Shown here: positions 1-9,542 of the stretch, one piece after another
How the letters are laid out: every line of letters starts with the position of its first letter
Numbering within the stretch: the stretch's first letter is position 1
Assembly (NCBI GenBank): GCA_037044905.1
Contig: JBAOKB010000076.1
Location: forward strand, 1-64,000
DNA from: Hortaea werneckii
Lineage: Eukaryota; Ascomycota; Dothideomycetes; Mycosphaerellales; Teratosphaeriaceae
Direction: 5' to 3'
Length of the DNA: 64,000 nucleotides
Position numbers and translations under genes: made by a program
Notes under the pieces: generated by a model
What the model saw: the letters and a program-made list of their open reading frames with translations, nothing else
The model's database searches: none
Told to the model about the DNA's origin: nothing

Positions 1-620
1 GTAGCACTTTAAAAGCGCCAAATCAGGAGGGATATAGTCAATAGGTCTGTTCGTGAATCTGACACTGGCCACAAAGCCGCCGGTTAGTCAATTGTGCAGG
101 TCGATTACACGTCGCAAGCTTATGTGTGTGGAGGCTCGCTGACGGTCACGATAATAACCTTGAACGACAGCAAATGGTTTTGTCTATGAAGTGGTGATCT
201 TTCACTTGTTTGGACTTCACGGTGGAGTACAGCAGGGTCGGTGGAGCTGACTAGGTGACGTCGGTTGCATCTGGGGAAATCGTCAACCAGATTAGAACGT
301 GATAGAGTTCTGGCGCAACATTGAAGCCCATAGACTATCAAGTGCGTAGGTAGCAATCGAGCCTTTCAAGCAAGAAAGACATGTAGTTTCAATGTTAGTA
401 TTCTCAGCCATGTACTCAAATCAATCGGGATCATCTGAGGCTCGGCTACCTTCTGGCGAGACCGAGCTTCACTACCTCGGCCAACCTCACATACCTCCTC
501 ATCTTACAATGTCCGTCCTCTCATGGGTAGTGACAGCGTGTATAAGCCCACTGAAGACATAGATCGATTGAACAGTAAGTGCTGCTAATATCATCTTTGC
601 CGAAACCTCAAATCCAGGTA
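1..620. other. Upstream non-coding region with a likely 5'UTR intron
   Basis: I see no convincing gene here; the open frames lack ATG-led, protein-like content. Near the right end a GTAAGT at 575 and a CAG ending at 617, with CTAAT between them, look like a 43-nt intron in the 5' leader of the enoyl-CoA hydratase gene, just ahead of its ATG at 621. Confidence 0.4.
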
Positions 621-1633
621 ATGCCCGTTATGGGTGCCGATATCAAGCAGCTGAAACTGCCAACCTCCTACTCTGCCCTTCCTACCAAAGAGATCAGATT
701 TCATCACGTCCCAGAGGCTTCTCGAGATGTAACTCCGATTATTGTCATCGAGCTCTACCGACCGAACAAGTACAATGCTTTCACGGAGCAGATGATGCGC
801 GAGCTGGAACATGCCTTCCAGCTCGTCGACGTAGACGATAGAGTCAAATGCGCCGTAGTGACGGGCAACGGGAGGATGTTCTGCGCCGGTGCCGATCTAG
901 ACACAGCTTTCAAGGGCGGAGAGGAAGACCCAAGAGATCATAGGGATGGCGGTGGTAGGGTCGCGCTGGCTATTCATCGCTGCCGAAAGCCTGTGATAGG
1001 AGCTCTCCAAGGCAGTGCGGTTGGGATTGGCATCACCATGACATTGCCAATGAACATTCGTATTGCGTACAAAGATGCGAAGATAGGGTTTGTGTTCGCT
1101 AGGAGAGGCTTAATCATGGAAGCCTGCAGTAGCTACTTCCTTCCACGACTGATAGGGTAAGGCGACAGGATTCTTATTCTTTCATCGCTCAATCAAAGCT
1201 TACCAAACACAGCATGTCCAAAGCACTTCATCTGACGACAACGGGGTCAACATATCCTGCTTCCAGCACACTGCTTAACAACCTTTTCTCCGAAACACTG
1301 GACCGACCTGATGCAGTGTTACCACGAGCGCTGGAGATTGCGGATGAGATTGTCAAAAACACCTCATCAGTCTCCACTTACTTAATGAAAGACCTGATGT
1401 ACCGCGACGCTGGAAGCGCTGAGGGTCAGCACCTTCTGGACAGTCGACTGATCTACGAAATGTTTAGCAGCAAAGACAACAAAGAGGGCGTCGACGCCTT
1501 TCTGCAGAAGCGTCCGGTCAAATTCACAGGTACCATGCAGCGCGATGCTCCAGCTGCGTGGCCATGGTATCAGGCAGCGGACACTGGGAACAGGGTAGTA
1601 GCAGAGGGCGGGAGGAAACTTCCGAAACTGTAG
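621..1633 (+). CDS. Enoyl-CoA hydratase/isomerase, AKT3-like, probably peroxisomal
   Basis: Crotonase-fold protein of about 318 aa in two exons, 621-1156 and 1213-1633, joined across a 56-nt GTAAGG...CAG intron. The oxyanion-hole segments are visible: a GRMFCAGADLD loop and a GSAVGIGITM loop, followed by a MEACSSYFLPRLIG stretch typical of the family. It probably hydrates or isomerises 2-enoyl-CoA in beta-oxidation-like reactions. The C-terminus is Pro-Lys-Leu, a PTS1-like tripeptide; from memory, the Alternaria AKT3 protein of host-selective toxin biosynthesis also ends PKL, so peroxisomal location is likely. No other toxin-type genes are nearby, so a role in general fatty-acid or acyl-CoA metabolism is as likely. 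An upstream in-frame stretch from 579 exists but lacks a good start once the leader intron is removed. Confidence 0.85.
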
Positions 1634-1977
1634 CTCTTTACAATCATTATTCGTCTGAGGTCATGCTTCTCATCCTTCGGTGCTCATTTCCAACCGCCAT
1701 CTTCCATGTCATCCTGTAGTTTTTGTCCAGACATTCCTCATTTATGGTTGTGTCGCCGGATACCACCCCTAACTTTAATCGTACCTCTATTAGCCAGAAT
1801 AATGCGAGCCCTATTATACTCGCACCTGACTATTCCCACCAACAGAGACTTATTGATGTACAAACAGGCTCTTTGAAGAGCTAAGCAGGGCCTAGAACAA
1901 AGACTGCGGCAAAACTGCAGCGGATGCCCTTGCAACTCCCGCCCTCAGACAATGATGCCTCTCCATGTGGCAATACA
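1634..1977. other. Convergent intergenic region
   Basis: This lies between two genes whose 3' ends face each other. I see no coding or RNA signal; it is probably 3'UTRs and terminators. Confidence 0.4.
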
Positions 1978-2829
1978 TCAGAAACTCTGTTCATCCATTT
2001 CGGTGTCTTGTACAGATGCAGAACGTAAGGATCCCTCTGGTTGGCTGGTACCTCCTCCTTCCGGTGACCCGACTGTGCCTTGTTCGCTCAGGCCAGGAGT
2101 GGAAGTGCGAAGGCCGGCAACGCCAAAGCGCTCAGATGGCAAGGTAACAGCTTCGCCCTCTTTACGCCCCCCACTTCTCACCATTGCTTCCAACTTCTTG
2201 GTCTTCTTCCTGCTCAGCGTTCGCGGCTTCTGCTCCACGTTGAGCCGCGCATCTAACATCCAGGTCACTTGATTGAAAGCATTTCGCTCGTTTTGAGAGA
2301 GTTTTGAGTACTGTCCATCTTCCGCCGAGGCGGGCCTTGCCTCCCTCTGGTGCTCGACCTGACCCGTAGAGCGTGAGTCCCGCGCCCGGTCCCTTGTACG
2401 GCGCACAGCCTTGTCGGCGAGGAGCTGCTGCTGTGCGGAACGGTTTCTGTCTTCTGGCGTATTCGCATCACCAAAAGAGTTGCCAGTTGCTGTACCTTGG
2501 GCGCTCTCAGCGACTGATGGAGGGACTGCACGTGGTATTTCGGCGTTGTGCTGGCCAAGCGACATCTGATGGTTTCTGATGGGTAGCGTCATGCTATAAG
2601 TAGGATGATCTCCTGGAACCTGACTCTCACGGCGACTATTCAAGATGATGGCTGTTTGCTCTTCAGCTTTGGCCAGGAGCCGCGCTCGTTTTATAGATTC
2701 ATCCTGTTTCTCGTGCCTGAGTCTGCGTGATTTCCGTTGTTTTCGAAGTTGTTTCCTTTCTTGTAGTTCTGCTTTTCTGACCGCTTTGCTCTCAAGAGCC
2801 TTCAAAGATTGAGTGTTCAATTGCTTTCG
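1978..2829 (-). pseudogene. In-frame continuation of the upstream ORF beyond a TAG stop
   Basis: Immediately after the TAG that ends the neighbouring 226-aa ORF, the same frame stays open for 283 more codons. It begins Arg-Lys-Gln-Leu and then a basic, coiled-coil-like stretch rich in Lys, Arg and Glu, followed by low-complexity Ser/Gly/Pro-rich sequence. There is no ATG in its first 75 or so codons, so it is unlikely to be translated independently. I could not find a convincing intron that removes the stop; a 42-nt candidate ending exactly at CACTAG has a poor GTTCAA donor. It is either the tail of a gene broken by a nonsense mutation, a readthrough extension, or chance open frame. The function is unknown. 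Confidence 0.4.
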
Positions 2830-3510
2830 CTAGTGCTTGCGCCTTTTCAAAGTCCCGATCGCATTTTGAACATCGGCGAGTGTGATGCCCTGATCGTTCT
2901 CCTCGATAAAAGACTCGCAGAAGTCTATTTCGGCTCTTGGGCCGCCTGTTACCTCTACCTTTACCATATTCCGGCCATTCGGTTCAGACGGGTAGCCATA
3001 GGCCTGCAATCGCGCCTTCCACTCTTGCACCAGGACTTCGTGCCCATAGACTCTGTCTTTCTTGGTCCATTTACTTAGCTTTCCGAGCTTGACCAGCAGC
3101 GCCAGAGAGTAGGGGGTGAACGTCTTTGCCTCACCGGGCAGAGCATCTTGAGATTCGCATTCCCAGTTTCTTCCGAAGATTTGGCAAGTTTTGACGAATA
3201 ATTTGCCCTCCGGTGAATGAATAATGGTGGCGACTGAGCGACCATTGTGCGTGTGGCGATCAGTGGGCAGCTGCCAAAGTGGTGCGTCCGGATCTTCAGC
3301 GATCTTCAAATCCTGATAGAAATCGCTTTGGACTCCTTTCCGAGCTGGCAGTGCTGCTCGGCCGACTGTGACGATCTTGAAATCAGAACTCGGTTCCACT
3401 CCTTCCGCGAGCATGTCTCCGGCTTGTGATGAGTCCATTTCCAAGTCGGACTCGTTCATCGCCTTAGCTTCTGAGTCAGAAAGATTACCAGAACCTTCCT
3501 GCATATCCAT
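2830..3510 (-). CDS. Unknown protein, ends at a TAG inside a longer open frame
   Basis: Single-exon ORF of 226 aa starting with ATG at 3510. The first 60 residues are acidic and Ser-rich; the middle is more globular, with a WECES segment and a Tyr/Leu/Lys-rich stretch (SLALLVKLGKLSKWTKKDR) that looks like a folded domain, and the end is KRRKH before TAG. I do not recognise the family. The frame continues open for another 283 codons past the stop, so this may be only the N-terminal half of a roughly 510-codon gene. It could be a lineage-specific accessory gene in decay. Confidence 0.5.
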   Translation of the reverse strand: MDMQEGSGNLSDSEAKAMNESDLEMDSSQAGDMLAEGVEPSSDFKIVTVGRAALPARKGVQSDFYQDLKIAEDPDAPLWQLPTDRHTHNGRSVATIIHSPEGKLFVKTCQIFGRNWECESQDALPGEAKTFTPYSLALLVKLGKLSKWTKKDRVYGHEVLVQEWKARLQAYGYPSEPNGRNMVKVEVTGGPRAEIDFCESFIEENDQGITLADVQNAIGTLKRRKH

Positions 3511-4065
3511 GATCGCCTGTTGAGAAGGCGAGCTATAACTAGGAGCCCAATGTCAGTCACGCAGATCAATCAGCAACAATGCTGCAGCAAACAAGATGGA
3601 AATCGTGATCGCTCAGGTGCCTGTGTTCATGTGTTCAGGCTACTGAGAGAGTGGTGCAAAGACGCCCAAGAAGAAGTGGATTGTGTTCTTCTGAGTCGTC
3701 ACCTGAGCGGTGTGATGCAGTGAAACGGCGAGTGGCAGCAGTGAAGAGGTTATACCATTCCGACTTTGATCAAGTTGAAGGTAGAAGGTACTCACTGCTA
3801 GCGCCACCCGGCAGCTTGGCACTGGGCGGGCCTCGCCCTCCCGCCCTCTCGAGCCGTCGTGGTGGAAGTAGGCTCTTTTATTCATTCCAGTGGGAACGAT
3901 GGCTGCACTTCACGCGATTGAGAAACCTGCACAGGCAAGATGAAACTCGAGCGATAATTTGCGCGAAATCGACAGTTTTAACATTGCTATAGAAGGGGGT
4001 ATCATCGCGAACCTATGCGCTACACTATAGAATCTCATTATAACTAATCGACGCCAGTCGGATCA
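3511..4065. other. Intergenic region, promoter of the unknown ORF
   Basis: There are open frames on both strands but none has a family-like sequence or splice continuity. It lies upstream of the 226-aa ORF and downstream of the coiled-coil gene, both on the minus strand. Confidence 0.35.
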
Positions 4066-6542
4066 TCAATTTGAAGTGCCGTCGGCGTTGAGCGCACTTT
4101 TCAACTCTTCCTCATCCAGTGTCTTGAGGATTGGCAGATGCTGCTGCCTCACTTCCGCGGGAAAACCAAAGATGGGACCTGGCTGATTGATGCCAGGAGG
4201 ACGCATCTTCGGAGGCTTGGGTTTCTTAGATGTCGCATCAGTATCCTTTTGAGGTCCAGGGAGCGGATTCGCAGATCCGTCTTGCGTGGTCGGCTCTGAG
4301 CTGCTAATCGAGCATTCGTCTGCTGTAGACCGCGAAGGTGCAGTCGCCCACCTGCCAAACACCCAGCCACCGACTTTGCTTCCAAGTGAAGGCCTGTTCA
4401 TTGGCCGGCGCTCTGCTGCAACACCGCTGAGTAAATTCTTGCCACTGTCTGAAGGCCTTGAAATGGCGGCCGGACGAGCTGCGTGCGCGGTAGCATCACT
4501 AATAACAGCCCCGGACGTAAACGAACGTCCGCCGAAGCCTCCAGCTAGCAACTGCGATGGCCGAGCCTTCAAAGTATGAATGTCCATCCCGTGTACTGAG
4601 AGCAAGGACTCATGAGACGCTGCTCTCCGCATCGCTGGCCTGTAATAATTGTGCTCGTGTACTGGATCAAGAAGGTCGTCGGACAGTGGCGACGTTATGC
4701 TCGAGTCCAGTTCAGGGGCCGCGGACACATCGTCCCGCCAGTCAGATTCTTCCTCTTCTGGTATCACTGCAGATGTGCTGTTCAAATCGAAAGCTTCATC
4801 CACGCTAGTACCAAGTACTGAGTCCATTGACGGCTGAGCTGCACCGGGCATGATCCCCCGTCTGTGTACAGTAGGCGCACTAACGGTACGCATGGCACCC
4901 AGTGAGCTACGTTTGGGATTCGAAGGCCCCCAAACAGGAGAGTCAGGCCCATCGGTAGTATCCGGTGACGTCGGTCTGGAGGACTCATGGCCTGCATCGC
5001 TGAAGACGCGATCGAACATTGAAGAAGCGCGATTCGCTGAAGACTGCGGTGACGATGGCCCAGAAGAGGACAGCATGGATTGATAGGTTTGGTTAGATTG
5101 CGTCGAGAATCGTTTGTCTTTCCTGCTTGTGTGGGGTATGCTGACGGATGTCTGTTGTAAGATCGTAGCAGCAGATGAGGCTGTGCCATACGACATTGAA
5201 GAGCGTGGAGTGCTGTATCCAGAGCATGGTGGAGTGAACTGGCCTGGTGCAAGTACACCGTAGCGCTTCTTCTTCGGCCGTCGGAGCGCTGGTTTCTTGT
5301 TTGCGGAGGGCGGCGCATGATAGTGGTGATGTACGTGCAGCTCCTGCGAGGACGCACGATTCAGCTCCTCGCGAAGGTCCGGTCGCTGTGGAACAACAGC
5401 GTCCCTGTTACCTTCGTCCGGTATTGCTTGGTGTTCGGACAGCTGTCTCCTTAAAGTCTCGACCTCGTCATTGGAGTTCTGGAGCATCTCTCTCAGCTCC
5501 ACGATCCCCATCTGCAGGTTCGCATTGTCGGAAAGGATATCCTTCACAAAATGCGAGACAACGCTGTTGCTGACTGGCTCCTGTCCTTTGTTCCGTGTTG
5601 CCGCTGCCCCCTTCAATCTACCAGCTGCAGAATCAAGCTCTCTCTCAACAGCATGCCGCCTTTCCATACGGCCAACAACCTCAGTATGCCGCTCTTGCTC
5701 CTGCCTGGCCTCCCGCTCAATGCGCTCGACTTGCTCTTGCATGTCTGCCACGTCTCTTTCCGCTTGCTGCCATCGTCGCACCGCAGATTTGGTGGCTTCT
5801 TCCTGGGATTCCATTGAAGCCTGCCATGCCACCTGCTCCCTTTCGTAGTCGCCCAATTGCTGTTCCAGCCTCTCTGTTCGCGCGGCTAGGCCTGATAACC
5901 TTTGCAACTCCAGTTGCGTAGACTGAAGAGTAGCCTGCAGGTTGATGACTTGAGAATCAGCCTCGGAGGCTGCGCTGTTGAGAGTTTCCAGTTGATCTAG
6001 TAAACCCCGATTTTCCTCGATCACATTGGCGTTCTTCTCTTCCATTGCCTGCTTTTCTGCCTCTAGACTCTCAATGTGGGCCATCATAGCCTTGCGCTCC
6101 TTCTCTGACTCCGCAATATAAGCCTCATGCCGCATTAAAAGTGCCTGGAGGGAGAAGGTCAGCGCACTTGTGCCTTGGTCCACGGACTGCATAGGGCGCG
6201 GCTCCAGCTCGTAGCGCGATGTTGGACGACTGCGACATAGTGTCGTAGCCATGCTCACGATCGCCCTGTGCGAGACACTCTCCCACCATACAGCAAGCGC
6301 ATGAAAAAGACCTCCAACGAAGAATGGGATGGACACAAAACGACGAGACGTACCTGGCCAAGCTGCGCTGCGGTCCGTACATCCCGTTCCAGATCCGCGA
6401 GGGCACTTTGATTGTGCGTTAGATAGGCGCAGGCCCGGTTGCCGCAGCAGCAGGACGCTGGCGGATGAGGAATGTTGTCTGTTACGCTGCGTTCGCTTTG
6501 TCCATAGGAAGCCAGGAATGATTGGATCGCACTGTCGGCCAT
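4066..6542 (-). CDS. Coiled-coil protein with a CC1-box-like (AAxxG) motif; candidate dynein adaptor
   Basis: Two exons, 6542-6354 and 6144-4066, separated by a 209-nt intron with GTACGT donor and CTGAC...CTCCAG acceptor, give a 755-aa protein. The intronless reading from 6549 gives an implausible N-terminus, while splicing yields LERDVRTAAQLGQ joined to ALLMRHEAYIAE. That junction matches the CC1 box (AAxxG followed by Q/L-rich helix) by which BICD, Spindly, TRAK/HAP1 and related adaptors bind the dynein light intermediate chain. A long coiled coil follows (about residues 64-305), then an HVHHHYHA patch near 333-340 and a long Ser/Pro-rich, probably disordered tail. The seen facts are the splice signals and motif; dynein binding is inference. 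It shares a 375-bp upstream region with the divergent phosphoesterase gene. Confidence 0.75.
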
Positions 6543-6917
6543 TGTCCACCGTTACGCGCCAAGACCAGTTCTAGGGGGTATAGCTGCATCGCTATACAGA
6601 TAGGTTGAGAGATTCGTGTATCAAGATACTTTGCGGCGTCGAGAGTGAGGGTGTATGTATCGTGTGTCACATGGCGTAGGTAGTGTTACTAGTGAATCTG
6701 CGACCTGAACCAACCACTGCGGTGAGGTCGCGGGGACCGCGGTATCTAAGCGGGAGGTTCCGCCGCTCGTGTTTGGCTTGGGAACCTCAGGAGCTGGGGG
6801 AGGCGCGCGCGATCCGTGAACTTCGCATTCATCTCCACTCGCCTCACTCGACTTCAACGGGTCTGAGCTTGTTCACTTCGGAAATACTCCAGTAACGGGC
6901 TCGAACGGTTAATTTCA
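6543..6917. promoter_or_regulatory. Shared divergent promoter region
   Basis: This 375-bp gap separates the divergently transcribed coiled-coil gene and the phosphoesterase gene, so it should hold both promoters. I see no clear TATA box or named operator. Confidence 0.4.
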
Positions 6918-8273
6918 ATGCCTTGCAATTCGCTTGTCCGTAGCATATCGCCGCCACCGACGAGAAAAGGTTCCAAGATCCAAGAGGACCCAAGTCAGGC
7001 TCCGCAGCGCGGATCAGTCCTTGAGAGCGAATCTCTAGATAGTGTAGAAACCCAAGATGTCGAGCCTACTTTGGCAGCTGTTGAGGCTGGACATGCTCAG
7101 ATCAAGGACCACTTAGAGTATTTCGTGAAGCATCTCAGCCATACAGTTCGGCCGCATCCTGGACCACGGTTGAGCACTGAGGACTTTGAAAGTCTCTACA
7201 AGCGGAATCAGCATGCTCAAGGCCATCACTTTGTCATCCACCAGCATGACCATCCCATTTCTGGTAGGCTGTAACTTGCCTGTAGCGGCGATCAAGGTAG
7301 GCTGATGTAAGGTAAGGCGTTCATTACGATCTCAGACTTCAATTCTCGGAATCCAGTTCGATCAGCTTTGCTGTGCCCTATGGTATGCCAGGCAATGCAA
7401 ATTCGCAGAGGCCAAATAGGATGGCCATTGAGACAAGAGTTCACAATATCTGGGTAAATCCTCCCTCATGAACGCATTGCCCCAAGACAGGCTGGCTGAT
7501 AACAACAGAATAATCTCATAGAATCTGCCTCGCATGCGACAGGCTCCCTTCTCATTTGGGACACTGGAGAGTATGAGGTCATGCCTCGCCCGCAGCCCCA
7601 ACGACAGAAGATGACCGACGATGAGCTTTCCGACTCAGAAACTCCCAAACATGATGTTGATCGTCGTTCCGAGAGTGAGAAGCTGTTCGCAGCCTTTCGG
7701 AGCCGGCACATCCACTTGCGCCTACATGGCACGAGGTTACCCTCAGACTACACAGTCGCCTTGCGCCTGCCATCAAACAATCGCGTCAAAGCGCCTTCCA
7801 CCAAGCCACGGGCCAAGCGGAGACGGGTGGACCCAACGAAGGCAGCGCAGTTGGCAAGGCAAAAGTATAATACCGCCACTAGTGACACTGAAAGCGACGA
7901 ACTGGGCAATAGCTCAAACGAGACGACTTCAGTGTTCGGTGCCGACGAAGACGCTGCAATAGCCTCAGAGGACGATTCTGAAGACGCAGCCATCCGTGCC
8001 AACAACGCCTATCCCGGCTCTGAAAACACAATTGGCTCCATGCATCAGCGCCACTGGTTCTTGACTTTGGACAGAAGGTACTCCGGCTTCCACAAGGAAA
8101 GGTCTGGGTCAAATGCAGGGCGATGGGTCGGCGGCTGGGGTGATCCTTTTTTCGTGCGAGGCAGGGATGTAGAGCGAAGTGTGGTGACTGGTCGGAATGC
8201 TGACGAAGTGATGGACGATGAAGGCGTTGAAAAATTCGTGGGAAGGAAGATGTGGCGACCCATTCTTGAATAA
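6918..8273 (+). CDS. DNA ligase D-type 3'-phosphoesterase domain protein
   Basis: Three exons, 6918-7263, 7317-7453 and 7509-8273, encode about 415 aa; introns are 53 and 55 nt. Splicing restores a LigD_N (3'-phosphoesterase) domain at about residues 103-185. The catalytic pattern is complete: His112-x5-His118-x-Asp120-x-Arg122, with a second His at 158 in an ETRVHN segment and a LLIWDTGEYEV strand. In bacterial LigD the domain trims 3'-phosphates and ribonucleotides at DNA ends during non-homologous end joining. Here there is no ligase or polymerase domain; a basic, nuclear-localisation-like segment (KPRAKRRR) follows, then an acidic stretch and a conserved-looking C-terminus rich in Trp and Gly. 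I infer nuclear DNA-end processing. The start is the first ATG in frame and could be different. Confidence 0.85.
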
Positions 8274-8868
8274 AACTCAAAGCCCGTTATTTGTGACCAT
8301 ACATGCATCCCGACTTGGGCCAGCTTCACGTGTCTGAAAAGCGGGTTTGATGATATGAAGACTCAGGAGCTGCATGTTCCAGATGATCATGGCTGAGTAT
8401 ACGACATGTTCTTTCCAGAGTGATTCCAGTCCAAACAGGTTTCAAATCCACAACTTCGATGCGGTCAAATCGTGACCGAGAGTGAACTTGCTACGAGCGA
8501 TTTTCCTTTCGTCGATAGTCTTCAGCCCGAGATTGATCCTGTCTCTAAGGCATGTTTGACAGACTGCAGGAAGATTCTTTAGACATTTCAGCTCTATGAA
8601 TTTCTGTGCAGCCGCCGCACCGTTCTGTAGGCGGTCACAGTAGTGACATTTGGAGGTGTATGGCCCGCGGGTGTTTGCAACCACCTGCAGAGCTGAGGTT
8701 CAGATGCTAGTGAGGTCAGCTGGTCCGAGCTTCCATCTCTTCACGGGAGAGCTTCACTGAAGCGCGCAACCAAGCCAGAACGCAGCCCTTCATCAACGAC
8801 ACTCCACTTCACCGCGAAACGATATCAACTTCACATTACCAGTCCGGTCACAGCTTTAAATCGCCACA
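8274..8868. other. Region between the phosphoesterase gene and TIM10
   Basis: Contains only the weak minus-strand CxxC frame listed separately and, at the right, the TIM10 promoter and leader. No other coding signal was seen. Confidence 0.35.
8442..8684 (-). CDS. Possible small CxxC-type protein or exon
   Basis: An 80-codon open frame carries two CxxC pairs (CHYC and CQTC) about 30 residues apart, a spacing compatible with a small zinc-binding fold. It has no ATG at its beginning; instead it is preceded by a CTGAC...CTCTGCAG sequence that looks like a 3' splice site, so it could be the last exon of a small minus-strand gene whose first exon lies in the TIM10 promoter side. I could not find that exon, and do not recognise the family. 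Confidence 0.3.
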   Translation of the reverse strand: MVANTRGPYTSKCHYCDRLQNGAAAAQKFIELKCLKNLPAVCQTCLRDRINLGLKTIDERKIARSKFTLGHDLTASKLWI

Positions 8869-9226
8869 ATGTCCTTCCTTTTCGGTGGCGGCCGCCCGCA
8901 GCCCAGCTCGCAGGAGAAGATTGCCGCAGCGGAGGCAGAGATTGAGATGGTCTCTGGCATGTTCAACCAGTAAGGAGACACACGTCCATCAGCGAACAGC
9001 TGTCGCTGGATTTGACAACTAACGGTTCTCGTCCTACAGATTAGTAGACACCTGCACCAAGAAGTGCATACCCCCAGAGTACCGTGAGGCCGACTTGAAC
9101 AAGGGCGAATCCGTATGCCTCGACCGCTGCGTTAGCAAGTTCTTCGAGGTCAACGTCAAGGTCTCGGAGAAGATGCAGGGTGAGGCGATGCAGAGGCAGC
9201 AGGGCGCTGGCGGCATGCTTGGTTAG
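8869..9226 (+). CDS. TIM10: Mitochondrial import chaperone Tim10
   Basis: Two exons, 8869-8969 and 9040-9226, with a 70-nt GTAAGG...CTACAG intron, encode a 95-aa small Tim protein. The twin Cx3C motif is present: CTKKC and CLDRC, spaced as in Tim10. Tim10 pairs with Tim9 in the intermembrane space as a hexameric chaperone that carries hydrophobic carrier proteins from the TOM pore to the TIM22 complex. Length and start (MSFLFGG) fit fungal orthologues. The gene is convergent with noxA. Confidence 0.95.
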
Positions 9227-9542
9227 ATGAGGCCAATTTGAAAAGGCGAGCGGGAAAGGGAGATGGAGACGGAGTGTACGGGAAGCGGAGAGATCCCGAA
9301 AGACATTTGCGGACTTGCAGGAAATCGGCAAGACCACAATGTCAACAAAATTGTACCATAGCCACGGTTACATCAACGAGGATGAACCGCTGGACACACA
9401 AGACTGCACGCCCTCGAGTGGCGTCGGTAGGCATTAGGGAGGCTTCATGAGCTGTGTATTGATACTTGAAAATTTGTACATATCCTTCATGATACCCATC
9501 TCATCGTCCCAGATCATCGTGGCTTCATGCCTCTGCAGCTTC
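9227..9542. other. Convergent intergenic region between TIM10 and noxA
   Basis: No gene is seen; it should hold the two facing 3'UTRs. Confidence 0.4.

Noticed and set aside
621..1633. Edge of a host-selective toxin gene cluster
   Set aside because: Only one gene of that type is in the window; neighbours to the right are unrelated housekeeping or unknown genes.
6355..6549. Intronless start of the coiled-coil gene at 6549
   Set aside because: It reads through the intron and gives a non-family N-terminus; the spliced model has strong sites and a meaningful motif.
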